Positions 1 to 9,728 are shown, numbered from the stretch's first letter. The stretch is DNA of 64,000 nucleotides from Streptacidiphilus sp. PB12-B1b (GCF_014084125.1 NZ_CP048405.1:6014001-6078000); one strand, 5' to 3'. The notes: generated by a model not told the origin, from the letters alone. Made by a program: numbers and translations.

Positions 1-38
1 CGACAATCCCCACGGCCTGACGTTCGTTGGGATTGTCG
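1..38. terminator. 10-bp inverted repeat, possible terminator
   Basis: CGACAATCCC at 1-10 and GGGATTGTCG at 29-38 are perfect inverted arms around an 18-nt loop. They lie 31 bases past the stop codon of the leftward glucoamylase gene, so an intrinsic terminator for it is the simplest reading. The window edge hides the other side, so it could also serve a converging gene. Confidence 0.4.
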
Positions 39-69
39 GCGAGCCCCTTTAGTCGGCCCTGACGCCTAG

Positions 70-3000
70 TCAGCAGCCGTTCAGGCCGGACCAGTCGGAG
101 ACGGTGTCGGTGGCGGTGTAGGTGGTGCCGGCGCCGTTGAAGTAGAAGCTGCGGTTGGGTTGGGTGGCGCAGGAGGGGGCTTCTTCGGCGTTGGTCCAGG
201 TGCCGTTGAGGTCGAACTTGTAGGCCAGGGTGGTGCCCGGGACGGCCGGGACGACGGCCTGCCAGGTGTCGGTGCCGGTCCGGGTCATCGGGTAGAGGCC
301 GGCCGACCAGTCGGCGGACGAGGGCATGCCGGTGCCCAGGGCGGAGAAGGCGCCGGCGATGTAGACGGTGCCCGAACTCGGGGTGTCGGAGGGCACGGTG
401 ACGTCGATGACCGCCTCGGCGCTGCCGCAGGTGTTCGGGCCGCCCCAGTTGAGGACGGTGTCGGCGGTGGTGCCGTCGGCGACGGTGAGGGCGCGGTTGG
501 CGGTGTCGGCGCAGCCCGCGGTCTTCTCCACGTTGCTCCAGGAGGCGCCCAGCACGTACTTGTAGGAGAGCGCCGCGCGGCTGGTGGCGACGACGGTGGC
601 GGTGTAGTGGGTGTCGTCGACCTTGGTCATGGCGATGCCGGAGGCCGCCCAGTCGGTGCCTCCGGTGCCGAGGACGGAGAAGTTGCCGTCCAGGTAGACG
701 CCGTCGCCGGTGGCGGCGGTGTTCACCGGCACCGTGACGTCCACGGTCTGGGTGTGGCCGCTGCCGGTGGTGGCGGTCACGGCGGCCGAAGGGGCGGACG
801 TCCCGGCCGAGTTGTAGGACTCGACGGTGTAGCTGTAGGAGGTGCCGGCGGTCAGTCCGGTGTCGGTGTAGCCGGTACCGGTGCTGGTGCCGACCTGGGC
901 GCCGTTGCGCAGGATCCGGTAGCCGGTCGGGGAGTTGCCGGAGGCGCTCCAACTCAGGCTGGCCGTGGTGGGGGTGGTGCCGGTGACGGTCAGGCCGGTC
1001 GGGGTGGTGGGCGTGAATGCGGCGCAGGTGCCGAAGGTGGTGCAGACGATGCCGGGGGTGTCCAGGTCGCTGCCGTGGGAGATGTCGTTGGCCAGCCGCA
1101 CGTACTGCCCCATGGCCCACATCAGCGGGGTGGAGGAGTTGTCGGGCTGCCCCAGCGTCCAGCCGTTGACGGAGGAGGGGGTGCTGTTGCCCCAGACCTG
1201 TTCGGTGATCTGTCCGCCGGGGGTGGCCGCGCCCTGCATGGTCTGCAGCATGGCCTGGGCGTCGGCGGTGTCGCCGAGCGCCACGTCGTACTCGCCGCGT
1301 TCACCGGTCAGTACCGGCCAGGGGTTGCCGACGCCGGCGCCGGTGTAGTCCGCGCCGGTGGAGGTCTCGCCGTAGCCGTCGTGGGTGTAGCGGTGCCAGA
1401 CCGGGCCCTCGGGGGTGGTGGTCCTGATGCTGGCGTCCACCGCGGCGACCGAGTCGGTGATGTCGGTGGCCGAGGCGGACTTGATGCCGAGCCGGACCAG
1501 TTCCAGGAAGCCCGCGTCGGTGACGGCGCGGTCGTCGTAGCTGCCGCCGCCGTTGGCCAGCGAGATGGTGGCGCCGGAGTTGGGATTGCCGTCCTGGGTG
1601 ATCCGCAGGAAGTAGTCGCCGTTGCCGTAGCTGCCGGTGGTGGTGTACGTCCAGCTGTCGACGTCGGCGGCCCAGGTCCTGGCGGTGGCCAGGTAGGTGG
1701 CGGCGTCGGCGCTGTCGCCGTTGTCGGTGGCGATGGCGGAGGCGCAGACCAGTCCGGCGATCTCGGCGGCGATGGTGGAGGGCGAGTAGCCGCCGATCTC
1801 CTCCCAGCGCTCCTCGCCGGTCACCGGGCCGTTGCTGACCAGGTAGCCGGCCTCCTCCTTGAGCGTGGCCCAGGTGGTGGCGTCGGTGACGCCCAACTGG
1901 TAGGCGAGGATGATCGGGTCGGCGACCTCGTCCAGTTGCTGGCCGCTCCACTCCGGGGTGCCGTTGAGCCAGCTGTTCTGTTTGACGTAGCCGCTGGAGG
2001 TGACCTCGTACTGGAGCAGGTACGCGAGCGCGGCCTTGGCGTCGGCGGTGTCCCCGGCCGACATCAGCGAGGTCGCCATCTCGTACTCGTCGCGGGTCCA
2101 CACCAGGTGGTAGCCGTGCGCTCCGGCACTGGCCGCGCTGACGCTGCCGCCCCAGGGGACGCTGGGCGCGGCGACGAAGGCCCCGGTGTACGTCCGGTCC
2201 TCGTCGGCCTTCACCTCCATCAGCGAGATCCGGTACTGCTGCAGCAGCGCGGGGCTGGAGGCCACCGAGGCGGGCGGCGCGTCCAGGCCGGACATCCACG
2301 TGTGCCAGCCGGACTCGTACGCGTTCTCGGCCGCGCCGAAGCCGCCGGCCAGCGAGGAGGACGCGTCGGTGACGGCGGCCGCCTCGGTGGTGTCGAAGGC
2401 CAGCGCCAGCGTGAAGCTGGTCGATCCGGAGGCGTTGACCGGGATCTGCGCGACCTGGTCGATGTGGCCGCTGCCGGACACCCCGGAGTAGCTGGTGGCC
2501 AGCGTGTGGTCGGCGGCCAGCTGGGCCGCGCCGCTGGTGGCGGTGCCGACGTAGCCGGTGCTGGCGGCGGTGAAGCCGGTGGAGGCGGACAGGGCGCTGG
2601 CCACCGAGCCGTTCTCGGCGACCAGGTCGCCGGAGGCGGTGTCGGTGGAGCCGGTGTTGCCGTCGCCCTGGTCGGCGAGGTACGGCTGGTAGTCGGCGTA
2701 GAGGTGGAGCGGGGTGGCGGTGTTGTTGGTGAAGGTGGTCTGCACCAGCACGACCGAGCGGGCCGGGTCGGCCACGTAGGTCTTGGTGATGCTGTACTTG
2801 CCGCTGGTGGCGGTGTTGGTCTGGGTCCAGGTCAGCGAGGTGGGGTCGGCCAGCGCCACGGCGTGCGTGGTGGCGCTGGTCTCGCTGTCGGTGAAGCCGG
2901 AGCCGTCGGTGACCAGGTACTGCAGGCCGTAGGTGTCCGGCTGGTCGGTCTGCGGGTAGTAGGCGTTCTGCAGCGCGCCGTCGGCGAGGGTGTACCAGAC

Positions 3001-3204
3001 CTTGGACGAGGCGCTGAGCGCGGTGGCGAAGCCCTGGACCCCGCCGTCCTCGTTCCAGTAGGGCGTCGAGCCGGGGCCGCCGGTGGCGGTGGCGGCCAGG
3101 GCGGGGGCGGCGGCGGTGAGGGAGAGCCCGAGGCTCACGGCCAGGGTGGCGGCCACGGCGAGGATCCTGCCGAGGGGGCTGCGTCCCGGGGTGGTGGAGA
3201 TCAT
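70..3204 (-). CDS. Secreted GH15 glucoamylase with FN3 and two starch-binding domains
   Basis: Predicted extracellular glucan 1,4-alpha-glucosidase (1044 aa) that releases glucose from starch-type glucans. A signal peptide ends near AAPALAA (about residue 37). An N-terminal beta-sandwich domain is followed by a GH15 catalytic domain: WTRDEYEMATS near residue 370, the probable general acid in WEEIGGYSP near 470 and the probable base in LTGERGEYD near 633. An FN3 module follows at about 730-812. Two related C-terminal carbohydrate-binding modules (about 820-928 and 930-1043) each start with a V-DVTVP strand and contain the WSNVE or WTNAEE motif typical of CBM20-like starch binding. The ATG start has an AGGA-type ribosome site a few bases upstream. 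It is transcribed alone. Glucodextranase-type specificity is an alternative, because the N-terminal domain is shared between the two enzymes. Confidence 0.9.
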   Translation of the reverse strand: MISTTPGRSPLGRILAVAATLAVSLGLSLTAAAPALAATATGGPGSTPYWNEDGGVQGFATALSASSKVWYTLADGALQNAYYPQTDQPDTYGLQYLVTDGSGFTDSETSATTHAVALADPTSLTWTQTNTATSGKYSITKTYVADPARSVVLVQTTFTNNTATPLHLYADYQPYLADQGDGNTGSTDTASGDLVAENGSVASALSASTGFTAASTGYVGTATSGAAQLAADHTLATSYSGVSGSGHIDQVAQIPVNASGSTSFTLALAFDTTEAAAVTDASSSLAGGFGAAENAYESGWHTWMSGLDAPPASVASSPALLQQYRISLMEVKADEDRTYTGAFVAAPSVPWGGSVSAASAGAHGYHLVWTRDEYEMATSLMSAGDTADAKAALAYLLQYEVTSSGYVKQNSWLNGTPEWSGQQLDEVADPIILAYQLGVTDATTWATLKEEAGYLVSNGPVTGEERWEEIGGYSPSTIAAEIAGLVCASAIATDNGDSADAATYLATARTWAADVDSWTYTTTGSYGNGDYFLRITQDGNPNSGATISLANGGGSYDDRAVTDAGFLELVRLGIKSASATDITDSVAAVDASIRTTTPEGPVWHRYTHDGYGETSTGADYTGAGVGNPWPVLTGERGEYDVALGDTADAQAMLQTMQGAATPGGQITEQVWGNSTPSSVNGWTLGQPDNSSTPLMWAMGQYVRLANDISHGSDLDTPGIVCTTFGTCAAFTPTTPTGLTVTGTTPTTASLSWSASGNSPTGYRILRNGAQVGTSTGTGYTDTGLTAGTSYSYTVESYNSAGTSAPSAAVTATTGSGHTQTVDVTVPVNTAATGDGVYLDGNFSVLGTGGTDWAASGIAMTKVDDTHYTATVVATSRAALSYKYVLGASWSNVEKTAGCADTANRALTVADGTTADTVLNWGGPNTCGSAEAVIDVTVPSDTPSSGTVYIAGAFSALGTGMPSSADWSAGLYPMTRTGTDTWQAVVPAVPGTTLAYKFDLNGTWTNAEEAPSCATQPNRSFYFNGAGTTYTATDTVSDWSGLNGC

Positions 3205-3743
3205 CCTTGATCAGTCCTACCTGCCTGCGGTGGGGTACGTGCGGCCGACCTGACTTTCGGTCGCACGGCAACCATGGCGTCGGCTGTCTTCACTGGGCGA
3301 ACCCACAGCGGTGCCGACGCGGTCATGGGAGACGGCCGGTGTGGCCGGTGGCGCTGGACTTCCGGCTCCGAGGACGAGGGCCTGGGAGGGATCTCTGCCG
3401 ATGCTGGCCGCTTCCTGCGGCTGAGTGGAAGGTAGCGGAGCCCGTGGGACCGCGCCAGGGATGCGGTCGCACTGGTTTTACTTGTTGGCGCAAGCGTGGT
3501 GACATATCATCAGATACGGTCCGGCGCCCGGGTGCTGGAGTGAAGTCTTGAACCGTGGCCGCCCCGGCGGGCCCCCGGCCCGAGCGGGCGGCCGCCCCCG
3601 GGGCGCTTCGGCGCGCCCGGAAACCTCAAATCTAGCTCTGGTAATCAGGGGTGAGTCTTCCCCCCGTGCGCCGGGCGGGGGATGCTCAGCTGATGGAGCC
3701 GGGAGCGGGGGACCCGGCTCCTCATGCTGTCCGGAGGTGGTCG
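3205..3743. other. 539-bp intergenic region, no gene seen
   Basis: This lies between the divergent glucoamylase and small membrane-protein genes. I see no open frame with actinomycete codon bias. Around 3470-3520 the sequence is less GC-rich and holds CTTGTTGGCGCAAG (3481-3494), whose CTTG/CAAG ends resemble LacI/MalR-type operators. That would fit a starch gene, but it sits about 280 bp from the glucoamylase start, so I treat it only as a candidate. Confidence 0.4.
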
Positions 3744-4274
3744 GTGGATCTCGACCCGGAGTCGGTTGCGGCGCTGTTCCTGCTGGTCCCGGCCGCGGCC
3801 GGGCAGCTGTGGCGCGCGGAGCGGATGCGCGCGGCCGGAGCGTCGGCGCGGCCGGCCGCGATGCGCTGGATGCGGTTGGCCAACCGGCTGATGGCGCTGG
3901 TGCTGCTGGTGAACCTGCTGCTGGGAACGGTCGCCACGCTGCTGTGGGCCGAGGCCGGCATCGACGGCTCGGCGGCGTCGGCCTCGCCGCCGCTGCTGTG
4001 GCCGCTGCTGCAGTTCGCCGCCGGGATCGCGGTGTCCATCGCCGCCAACGCCCGCGCGTCCTGGTCGCCGCGCCCCCGGCCGATGCCCGCGCCGGTACCC
4101 CTGAATGCTCCGAAACCGACACCCGCACCCGCTCCCCCGCCCGCGCCGCTGCCCGAGAGCTGTGCGGCGCTGCGGTCCGGGGCGGCGGGGCCGGTGGTCG
4201 GCCCCGCGCCCGGGACGGCGGCGTGCGGCGGGCGCAGGACGCGGTTCAGGCCAGACCGGCGAGCAGCTCGCTGA
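3744..4274 (+). CDS. Small hypothetical membrane protein with proline-rich tail
   Basis: I do not recognise the family (176 aa). It has two hydrophobic segments: one in the region [20 protein letters not shown] and one at [19 protein letters not shown] short amphipathic N-terminus precedes them and a Pro/Ala-rich C-terminal tail follows. I chose the GTG at 3744 because GGAGG (3733-3737) sits 6 nt before it, and because third-position G/C bias starts there. The 3' end overlaps the 3' end of converging hemQ by about 29 nt. The tail, where bias weakens, may not be conserved. A two-helix inner-membrane protein is the safe description. Confidence 0.6.
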   Translation: MDLDPESVAALFLLVPAAAGQLWRAERMRAAGASARPAAMRWMRLANRLMALVLLVNLLLGTVATLLWAEAGIDGSAASASPPLLWPLLQFAAGIAVSIAANARASWSPRPRPMPAPVPLNAPKPTPAPAPPPAPLPESCAALRSGAAGPVVGPAPGTAACGGRRTRFRPDRRAAR

Positions 4275-4950
4275 TCGGCTTGCGGCGGCCGGTGAAGAAG
4301 GGGACCTCCTCGCGGACGTGCCTGCGGGTCTCGGAGGCCCGCAGGTCGCGCATGAGGTCGACGATCCGGTACAGCTCGTCGGCCTCGAAGGCCAGCAGCC
4401 ACTCGTAGTCGCCGAGCGCGAACGAGGCGACGGTGTTGGCGCGGACGTCGGGGTAGCCCCGGGCCAGCATGCCGTGCTCCATCAGCAGCCGGCGGCGCTC
4501 GGCGTCCTCCAGCAGGTACCACTCGTAGGAGCGGACGAAGGGGTAGACGCAGACGTAGTCGCGCGGCGTCTCGTCGGCGAGGAACGCCGGGATGTGCGAC
4601 TTGTTGAACTCGGCCGGGCGGTGCAGCGCCATGTTCGACCAGACCGGCTCCAGGGCCCGGCCGAGCGCGGTGCGGCGGAAGCGGTTGTACGCCTCCTGCA
4701 GGCTGTCGCTGTCCTCGGCGTGCCACCAGATCATCAGGTCGGCGTCGGCGCGCAGCGCGGAGACGTCGTAGGTGCCGCGGACGGTGACGTCCTTCTCGGC
4801 GAGCTGCGCGAACAGCTCCTCGACCTCGGCGGCGTGGGCGGCGCGGTCCTCCGGCAGGACGTCCTTCAGTCGGAAGACCGACCACAGGGTGTAGCGGATG
4901 ACCTGGTTCAGGTCACGTGCCTTCTTCTTCGGTTCGGTGCTCTCGGTCAT
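4246..4950 (-). CDS. hemQ: Coproheme decarboxylase (HemQ/ChdC)
   Basis: Last enzyme of the coproporphyrin-dependent haem pathway: it oxidatively decarboxylates two propionates of coproheme III to give haem b. The 234-aa product belongs to the chlorite-dismutase-like family. It has [16 protein letters not shown] in the middle, the [10 protein letters not shown] motif carrying the catalytic-type tyrosine, and [14 protein letters not shown] with the likely proximal His. The ATG (4948-4950) overlaps the hemG stop as ATGA, so translation is probably coupled. GGAAGGGA lies about 10 nt upstream. Actinobacteria need this protein because they lack the protoporphyrin branch. Confidence 0.93.
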   Translation of the reverse strand: MTESTEPKKKARDLNQVIRYTLWSVFRLKDVLPEDRAAHAAEVEELFAQLAEKDVTVRGTYDVSALRADADLMIWWHAEDSDSLQEAYNRFRRTALGRALEPVWSNMALHRPAEFNKSHIPAFLADETPRDYVCVYPFVRSYEWYLLEDAERRRLLMEHGMLARGYPDVRANTVASFALGDYEWLLAFEADELYRIVDLMRDLRASETRRHVREEVPFFTGRRKPISELLAGLA

Positions 4951-6395
4951 GCGCTCATTGTCCCTTCCGCTCCCAGCGCTCCCCGCACCAGGTCCGCCGC
5001 CCGCCAGCCGCTGCCGATGCAGGCGGGGATGCCGACGCCCTGGTAGGCCGCGCCGCACAGGGCGAGCCCGGGCAGCGCGGCGGCCAGCGCGCCGATCCGC
5101 TCCACCGTGTCGGCGTGGCCGACCGGGTACTGCGGCAGCCCGCCGCGCCAGCGGGTCACCGTGGACGCGTACGGGCGGGCGGTGATCCCGGCGGCGGCGC
5201 CCAGGGCGGCGAGTGAGCCGGCGACCAGGTCGGCGTCGTCCCGGTCGAGGTCGCCCTCCTCGCCGTGGCGGCCGACGGAGGTGCGCAGCACGAAGCTGTC
5301 GGGGGCGGCGGCGGCCAGCCAGCCCCACTTGTTGCTGGAGAAGGTGGACGCCTTGATCAGCTGCCCGTCCACCGGCGGCACCAGGAAGCCGCTGCCCTCG
5401 GGCACGGCCAGCTCGGAGCGGCGGAAGGCGAGCGTGACCAGCGCCATCCCGGCGTACTCGATCCCGGCCAGCTCGGCGGCGACGGCGGGGGCCTGGTCGG
5501 CCAGCAGCGCGGCGGCGGCGGGCGCGGGGACGGCCAGGACGACCGCGTCGGCCTCCAGCCGGCGGCCGCCCGCGACGCAGCTCCAGCCGTCCGGGGTGCG
5601 GCGCAGCCCGGTGACGGGGGTGCCGGTGAGCAGCTCGACGCCGGCGGCGCGGCAGGCGTCGGCGACGGCGAGCGGGAGCCGGCCGATGCCGCCGTCGATG
5701 CCGGTGAAGACCGGCCCGGGGTCGGCCGGGGCGGCGGCCAGCAGTGCGCGTACGCCCTCGGTCAGCGAGCCGCCGCGCTGCGCCACGGCCAGCAGCTGCG
5801 GGACGGCCATGCGCATCGAGATCCGGTCGGCGTTCCCGGCGTAGACGCCGCCCAGCAGCGGTTCGACCAGCCGTTCCACGACCTCCCGGCCGACCCGCGC
5901 GGCGACGTAGCCGCCGACGGAGACGTCGGCGCCGACCTCGGTGGGCGGCAGCGAGGGCTCCTCGGCGACCCGGGCCAGGCCCTGCGCGGAGAGCACCCCG
6001 GAGGCGGCCAGCGCGTCCAGGTCCGCGGGCACGCCCATGAGCTGCCGGGCGGGCATGGGCCGCAGCGCGCCCCTGGTCCAGATGGCGGCGCGGGCGGTGG
6101 TGGGCGGTTGCAGCGCCTCGCCGAGGCCGACGGCGCGGGCCAGCCGCAGCGCCTCGGGCCGCCGGGCCAGCACCGACTCCGCGCCCAGGTCGACCGGGAT
6201 GCCCTCCAGGGCGGAGGCGTGGAGCTTGCCGCCGAGCCGGGGCCCGGCCTCGACCAGGGTGACCCGCGCGGCGGGCGGCGCCTCGCCGTCGGCCCCGCTG
6301 AGGCGGGCGGCGGCGGCCAGCCCGGCGATGCCGCCGCCCACGACGACGACGTGCGGGAGCGCCCGGTGCGCGGGCGCGGTTGTGCTGCTGTGCAT
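4947..6395 (-). CDS. hemG: Coproporphyrinogen III oxidase (HemG/HemY type, CgoX)
   Basis: FAD-dependent six-electron oxidase (482 aa). In Gram-positive bacteria it converts coproporphyrinogen III to coproporphyrin III, the step before iron insertion by HemH. The N-terminus has the dinucleotide-binding signature [17 protein letters not shown] followed by an acidic strand end (LVEAG). The C-terminal end [19 protein letters not shown] is typical of the HemY family. The ATG at 6395 is preceded by GAAGG. It ends ATGAGCGCATGA, overlapping hemQ, so the two form an operon. Many databases still name this family protoporphyrinogen oxidase. Confidence 0.92.
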   Translation of the reverse strand: MHSSTTAPAHRALPHVVVVGGGIAGLAAAARLSGADGEAPPAARVTLVEAGPRLGGKLHASALEGIPVDLGAESVLARRPEALRLARAVGLGEALQPPTTARAAIWTRGALRPMPARQLMGVPADLDALAASGVLSAQGLARVAEEPSLPPTEVGADVSVGGYVAARVGREVVERLVEPLLGGVYAGNADRISMRMAVPQLLAVAQRGGSLTEGVRALLAAAPADPGPVFTGIDGGIGRLPLAVADACRAAGVELLTGTPVTGLRRTPDGWSCVAGGRRLEADAVVLAVPAPAAAALLADQAPAVAAELAGIEYAGMALVTLAFRRSELAVPEGSGFLVPPVDGQLIKASTFSSNKWGWLAAAAPDSFVLRTSVGRHGEEGDLDRDDADLVAGSLAALGAAAGITARPYASTVTRWRGGLPQYPVGHADTVERIGALAAALPGLALCGAAYQGVGIPACIGSGWRAADLVRGALGAEGTMSA

Positions 6396-6541
6396 GGCCT
6401 TCACTCTCGCACACGGCCGGGTGGGCGGCTCCACTGCCCGGCCGTTACCGGTTCTTGACGTCCCGTCGGGAACCGGCGCCGCCCCCGGCCGGTCCAACCG
6501 CCGCCGGGGAGGCCCCGGGCGCGGACCGAGGGGAGCGGATC

Positions 6542-7612
6542 ATGGCAGGACCGAGGGGACGACGGGCCGCGGCGGCGCTGGGGGTGCCGGTGGTCGCCGT
6601 ACTGGCGCTGGGCGGCTGCGGCCAGGCCGGGGGCGAACACGCCAGCAGCGCCGGGGCGAGGTCCCGGGTGCAGCAGTACGGCGGCTCCGCGCCGCAGGCC
6701 GCGACGGCCCCCGGCAGCGGCAGCACGGGCAGCACGAGCACCGGCGGCGGGACCGGGACCGGGACGACGGGTACCGGCGGCACCGCCGCGCTGCCGACCG
6801 GCGGGCGGGCGCTGGTCTACACCGGCGAGATGCAGCTGCGCACGCCGGGCGTGGACGCGGTGGTGGCGCAGGCGGAGCAGCTGGTCGGCGCCTCAGGTGG
6901 ATTTGTCGACTCGGAGGTGACCGGCCCGGTCGGCGGGCTGCCGCTGGACCAGCCCCAGGCCACCGGTAGCGCCACCGCCGACACCTCGCTGCCGCTGCAG
7001 ACCCTGCCGGAGCCCACGGCGGTCGGCGCGGAGGCGGCCCAGCTGGTGGTGCGCATCCCGGTCGGCTCGTACGCCACCGTGTACCGGCGGCTGCTGGGCC
7101 TCGGCACCGTCCTCGGCCAGGAGCGGGCATCGCAGGACGTCACCGAGCAGGTGGTGGACGTCGCCAGCCGGCTGAAGACGCAGCAGGCCAGCGTGGACCG
7201 GGTGCGGGCGCTGATGGACCGGGCCCAGTCGATCGGCGACGTGGTCGCGCTGGAGGCGGCGCTGACCCAGCGCGAGTCGGATCTGGAGTCGCTGGAGGCC
7301 CAGCAGCAGGCGCTGCAGGCGCAGACGGCGATGTCCACGGTGACGGTGCAGGTCTTCGAGGAGCCGCCGGTCCAGGCCGCCCCGGCCGTCCACCGCCACG
7401 GCGCGGGCACGGCGGCGCTGGACGCGCTCAAGGACGGCTGGCACGGGATGTACCTGACGTTCCGGGCGCTGCTGGTGGCGCTGGCGGCGGTGCTGCCCTT
7501 CGCCGTGCTGCTGGCGGCGCTGGGCGGGCCGGCCCTGTGGCTGACCCGCCGACTGCGCCGGCCGCGCCCCCCGGCGCCCGCCGACGCAGTGTCGGGCCCG
7601 CCGCAGGACTGA
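6542..7612 (+). CDS. DUF4349 lipoprotein with coiled coil and C-terminal membrane helix
   Basis: Membrane-anchored protein of unknown function (356 aa). A signal peptide ends in the lipobox LGGC (about residue 24). A Ser/Gly/Thr-rich linker follows, then the DUF4349 region (LVYTGEMQLRTPGVDAVVAQ onward). A heptad-like stretch around VEVASRL-type residues and LTQRESDLESLEAQQQALQ suggests a coiled coil. A hydrophobic helix (ALLVALAAVLPFAVLLAAL) lies close to the C-terminus, followed by a basic Pro-rich tail. The ATG has GAGGGGAG upstream. It is divergent from hemG and converges on hemE across a minisatellite. Confidence 0.85.
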   Translation: MAGPRGRRAAAALGVPVVAVLALGGCGQAGGEHASSAGARSRVQQYGGSAPQAATAPGSGSTGSTSTGGGTGTGTTGTGGTAALPTGGRALVYTGEMQLRTPGVDAVVAQAEQLVGASGGFVDSEVTGPVGGLPLDQPQATGSATADTSLPLQTLPEPTAVGAEAAQLVVRIPVGSYATVYRRLLGLGTVLGQERASQDVTEQVVDVASRLKTQQASVDRVRALMDRAQSIGDVVALEAALTQRESDLESLEAQQQALQAQTAMSTVTVQVFEEPPVQAAPAVHRHGAGTAALDALKDGWHGMYLTFRALLVALAAVLPFAVLLAALGGPALWLTRRLRRPRPPAPADAVSGPPQD

Positions 7613-7640
7613 CCCGCGACGCGAGGAACGGGCGGCGGGC

Positions 7641-7929
7641 CTCAGCCCGGAGCCGAGCCCCAGCGCGCGGCCGGATTTCAGCGCGGACCCGGACCTCAGC
7701 GCAGAGCCCAGCCCCAGCGCGGAGCCGAGCCTTAGCGCACGGCCGAGCCCCAGCGCGGAGCCGAGCCCCAGCGCGGAGCCGAGCCCCAGCGCGGAGCCGA
7801 GCCTCAGCGTGGAGCCCAGCCTCATTGCGGAGCTGGACCTCAGCGCGGGGGCCCAGCCTTAGCGCACGGCCCAGCCCCAGCGCGGCGCCGAGCCTCAGCG
7901 CACGGCCCAGCCTCAGCGCGCGGGCGTCA
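7641..7929. repeat. 18-bp minisatellite, about 15 units
   Basis: Fifteen consecutive 18-bp units (one is 19 bp) match CYCAGCGCGGAGCCSAGC with scattered changes, followed by a partial sixteenth. Units at 7713, 7749, 7767 and 7785 are identical. The last partial unit contains the hemE stop codon (complement TCA at 7927-7929). The array fills the gap between the converging DUF4349 and hemE genes. In phase with codons it could encode hexapeptide repeats on both strands, but no ribosome site or start supports translation. Confidence 0.9.
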
Positions 7930-9012
7930 GCCCGCGGTGCGCTCGTGCACGTGGGCGACCAGCCGGGTCAGCGCGTCCGGGTCGGTGCTCGGCAGGACGC
8001 CGTGGCCCAGGTTGAACACGTGCCCGCGCCCGGAGGCCGCAGCGGCCTCCAGCACCTCGTCGGCCTTGGCGCGGACCACGGCCTCCGGAGCGAACAGGAT
8101 CGTCGGGTCCAGATTGCCCTGGAGGGCCTTGCCGGGGGCGACCCGGCGGGCGGCCTCGTCCAGCGGAACCCGCCAGTCGACGCCGACCACGTCCGCTCCG
8201 GCGTCGCCCATCAGCCCGAGCAGCTCGCCGGTGCCGACGCCGAAGTGGATGCGCGGCACGCCGTACTCGGCGACCGCGTCGAACACCGTGCTGCTGGCGG
8301 GCATGACGTGGCGCTGGTAGTCCCGGGGCGCCAGCGCGCCGACCCAGGAGTCGAAGACCTGCACGGCCGAGGCCCCGGCCTCGATCTGCACCCGCAGGAA
8401 GGCCGAGGTGATCGCGGCCAGCCGGTCCAGCAGCTCCTGCCACAGCTCCGGGTCGCCGTACATGAGCGCCTTGGTGTGCTCGTGGTTCTTGGACGGGCCG
8501 CCCTCGACCATGTAGCTGGCCAGCGTGTACGGCGCACCGGCGAAGCCGATCAGCGGCTTGGCGCCCAGCTCGGCGGTGAGCAGCCCCATGGCCTCGGTGA
8601 CGTACCAGACGTCGGCGGGCTCCAGCGGCCGCAGCTGCTCCAGGTCGGCGCGGCTGCGGATGGGGTTGGCCACCACCGGGCCGATGCCGGGCTTGATGTC
8701 GAGGTCGACCCCGACCGCCTTGAGCGGCACCATGATGTCGCTGAAGTAGATGGCGGCGTCCACGTCGTGGCGGCGCACCGGCTGCAGGGTGATCTCCTTG
8801 ACCAGCTCCGGCATCATGCAGGAGTCCAGCATGGCCACGCCCTCGCGGATCTTCAGGTACTCCGGCAGCGAGCGCCCGGCCTGCCGCATGAACCACACCG
8901 GGGTGTGCGGCACCGCCTCGCCGCGGCAGGCCCGCAGGAACGCGGAGTCGTGCACGGGGGAGTTCTTCAGGTCTTCGGTGCGGCCGGTGCCCGGCCCGCT
9001 GCTCTCGCTCAC
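7927..9012 (-). CDS. hemE: Uroporphyrinogen III decarboxylase
   Basis: Cytoplasmic decarboxylase (361 aa) that removes four carboxyl groups from uroporphyrinogen III to give coproporphyrinogen III, the substrate of HemG. The family signature PVWFMRQAGRSLPEY is near residue 40, the substrate-binding IGFAGAPYTLASYMVEGG stretch lies mid-protein, and VFNLGHGVLPSTDPDAL closes the C-terminus. The start is a GTG at 9012 with no convincing Shine-Dalgarno; AAGATT lies 6 nt upstream, so a leaderless transcript is possible. It is divergent from the DUF3000 gene. Its 3' end runs into the 18-bp minisatellite. Confidence 0.95.
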   Translation of the reverse strand: MSESSGPGTGRTEDLKNSPVHDSAFLRACRGEAVPHTPVWFMRQAGRSLPEYLKIREGVAMLDSCMMPELVKEITLQPVRRHDVDAAIYFSDIMVPLKAVGVDLDIKPGIGPVVANPIRSRADLEQLRPLEPADVWYVTEAMGLLTAELGAKPLIGFAGAPYTLASYMVEGGPSKNHEHTKALMYGDPELWQELLDRLAAITSAFLRVQIEAGASAVQVFDSWVGALAPRDYQRHVMPASSTVFDAVAEYGVPRIHFGVGTGELLGLMGDAGADVVGVDWRVPLDEAARRVAPGKALQGNLDPTILFAPEAVVRAKADEVLEAAAASGRGHVFNLGHGVLPSTDPDALTRLVAHVHERTAG

Positions 9013-9089
9013 GGGTGAAATCTTCGCATGTGCACCCGGGCCGCCGAGACCCGCCGTGGTGCCTCCGCCACCGGAAGGTGCCGGCGTCC

Positions 9090-9095
9090 TAGTCT
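9090..9095 (+). promoter_or_regulatory. Candidate leaderless -10 box for the DUF3000 gene
   Basis: TAGTCT lies 6 nt before the ATG at 9102. No ribosome-binding site intervenes, so transcription probably starts at the ATG. Confidence 0.6.
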
Positions 9096-9101
9096 TCCGG
9101 C

Positions 9102-9728
9102 ATGGCAGCGGTCAGCGGGCACCCAGCGAGTGAGGACGGAGCGCCCGGCGAACCGTCGGCCTTCCGCGAGGCCGTGGAGGCCCTGCGGGCCACCCGGCTG
9201 CGGCCCGAGGTGGTGGTCGCCGACACCCCGGCGCCGCGCAGGCTGGCCCCGTACGCCTTCGCGCTGACCGCCTCGGTCGAGGTGGACGGCGAGGAGCTGG
9301 CGGACGGGCGGCTGGTGCTGCTGCACGAGCCCGGCGGCCACGAGGCGTGGCAGGGCGAGTTCCGGCTGGTGTCGCTGGGCCGCGCCCAGCTGGAGCCGGA
9401 GATGGCGCACGACCCGCTGCTGTCCGAGGTCGGCTGGTCCTGGCTGATGGACTCGCTGGCGCAGCAGGGCGCCCGGTTCGGGGAGCCCAGCGGCACGGTG
9501 TCGCGCTGCTCCTCGCAGTTCTTCGGCAGCCTGGCCGAGCGCCCGGCCACCACCGACATCGAGATCCGGGCGTCGTGGACGCCCGCGGTGTCGTCGGCGG
9601 CGGACTTCGCCGGGCACCTGCGGGCCTGGTGCGAGCTGCTGTGCCTGTGCGCCGGGCTGCCGCCGTTCACCCCCGGCGCGGCCATGGGCCAGACCGTCCC
9701 GCTGCCCACCCGCCGCCACCCGCGCTGA
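9102..9728 (+). CDS. DUF3000 family protein
   Basis: Uncharacterised actinobacterial protein (208 aa), predicted soluble. It starts with a helical segment (FREAVEALRATRLRPEVVV), then APRRLAPYAFALTASV and a core of alternating strands. It carries a conserved-looking GWSWLMDSLAQQGA segment and a late cluster with two cysteines (WCELLCLCAGLPPFTPG). No catalytic motif can be assigned. It is divergent from hemE with about 90 bp between starts, so the two may share a regulatory region. It lies upstream of whiI but is separated from it by about 370 bp. Confidence 0.85.
   Translation: MAAVSGHPASEDGAPGEPSAFREAVEALRATRLRPEVVVADTPAPRRLAPYAFALTASVEVDGEELADGRLVLLHEPGGHEAWQGEFRLVSLGRAQLEPEMAHDPLLSEVGWSWLMDSLAQQGARFGEPSGTVSRCSSQFFGSLAERPATTDIEIRASWTPAVSSAADFAGHLRAWCELLCLCAGLPPFTPGAAMGQTVPLPTRRHPR

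Noticed and set aside
160-3210. Very long open frames opposite the glucoamylase and many other genes
   Set aside because: Gly/Val/Arg/Pro-rich translations opposite genes with strong codon bias are a normal effect of high third-position GC. They have no ribosome sites or family motifs.
3238-3267. Inverted repeat with CGTGCG and CGCACG arms before the glucoamylase gene
   Set aside because: A 4-nt bulge is needed to pair the arms. It is too weak to list as an operator.
3207-3551. Possible small protein genes between the glucoamylase and 3744
   Set aside because: Codon bias is absent and no ribosome site precedes any start.
7641-7929. CRISPR array
   Set aside because: The units are directly adjacent with no unique spacers, so it is a minisatellite.
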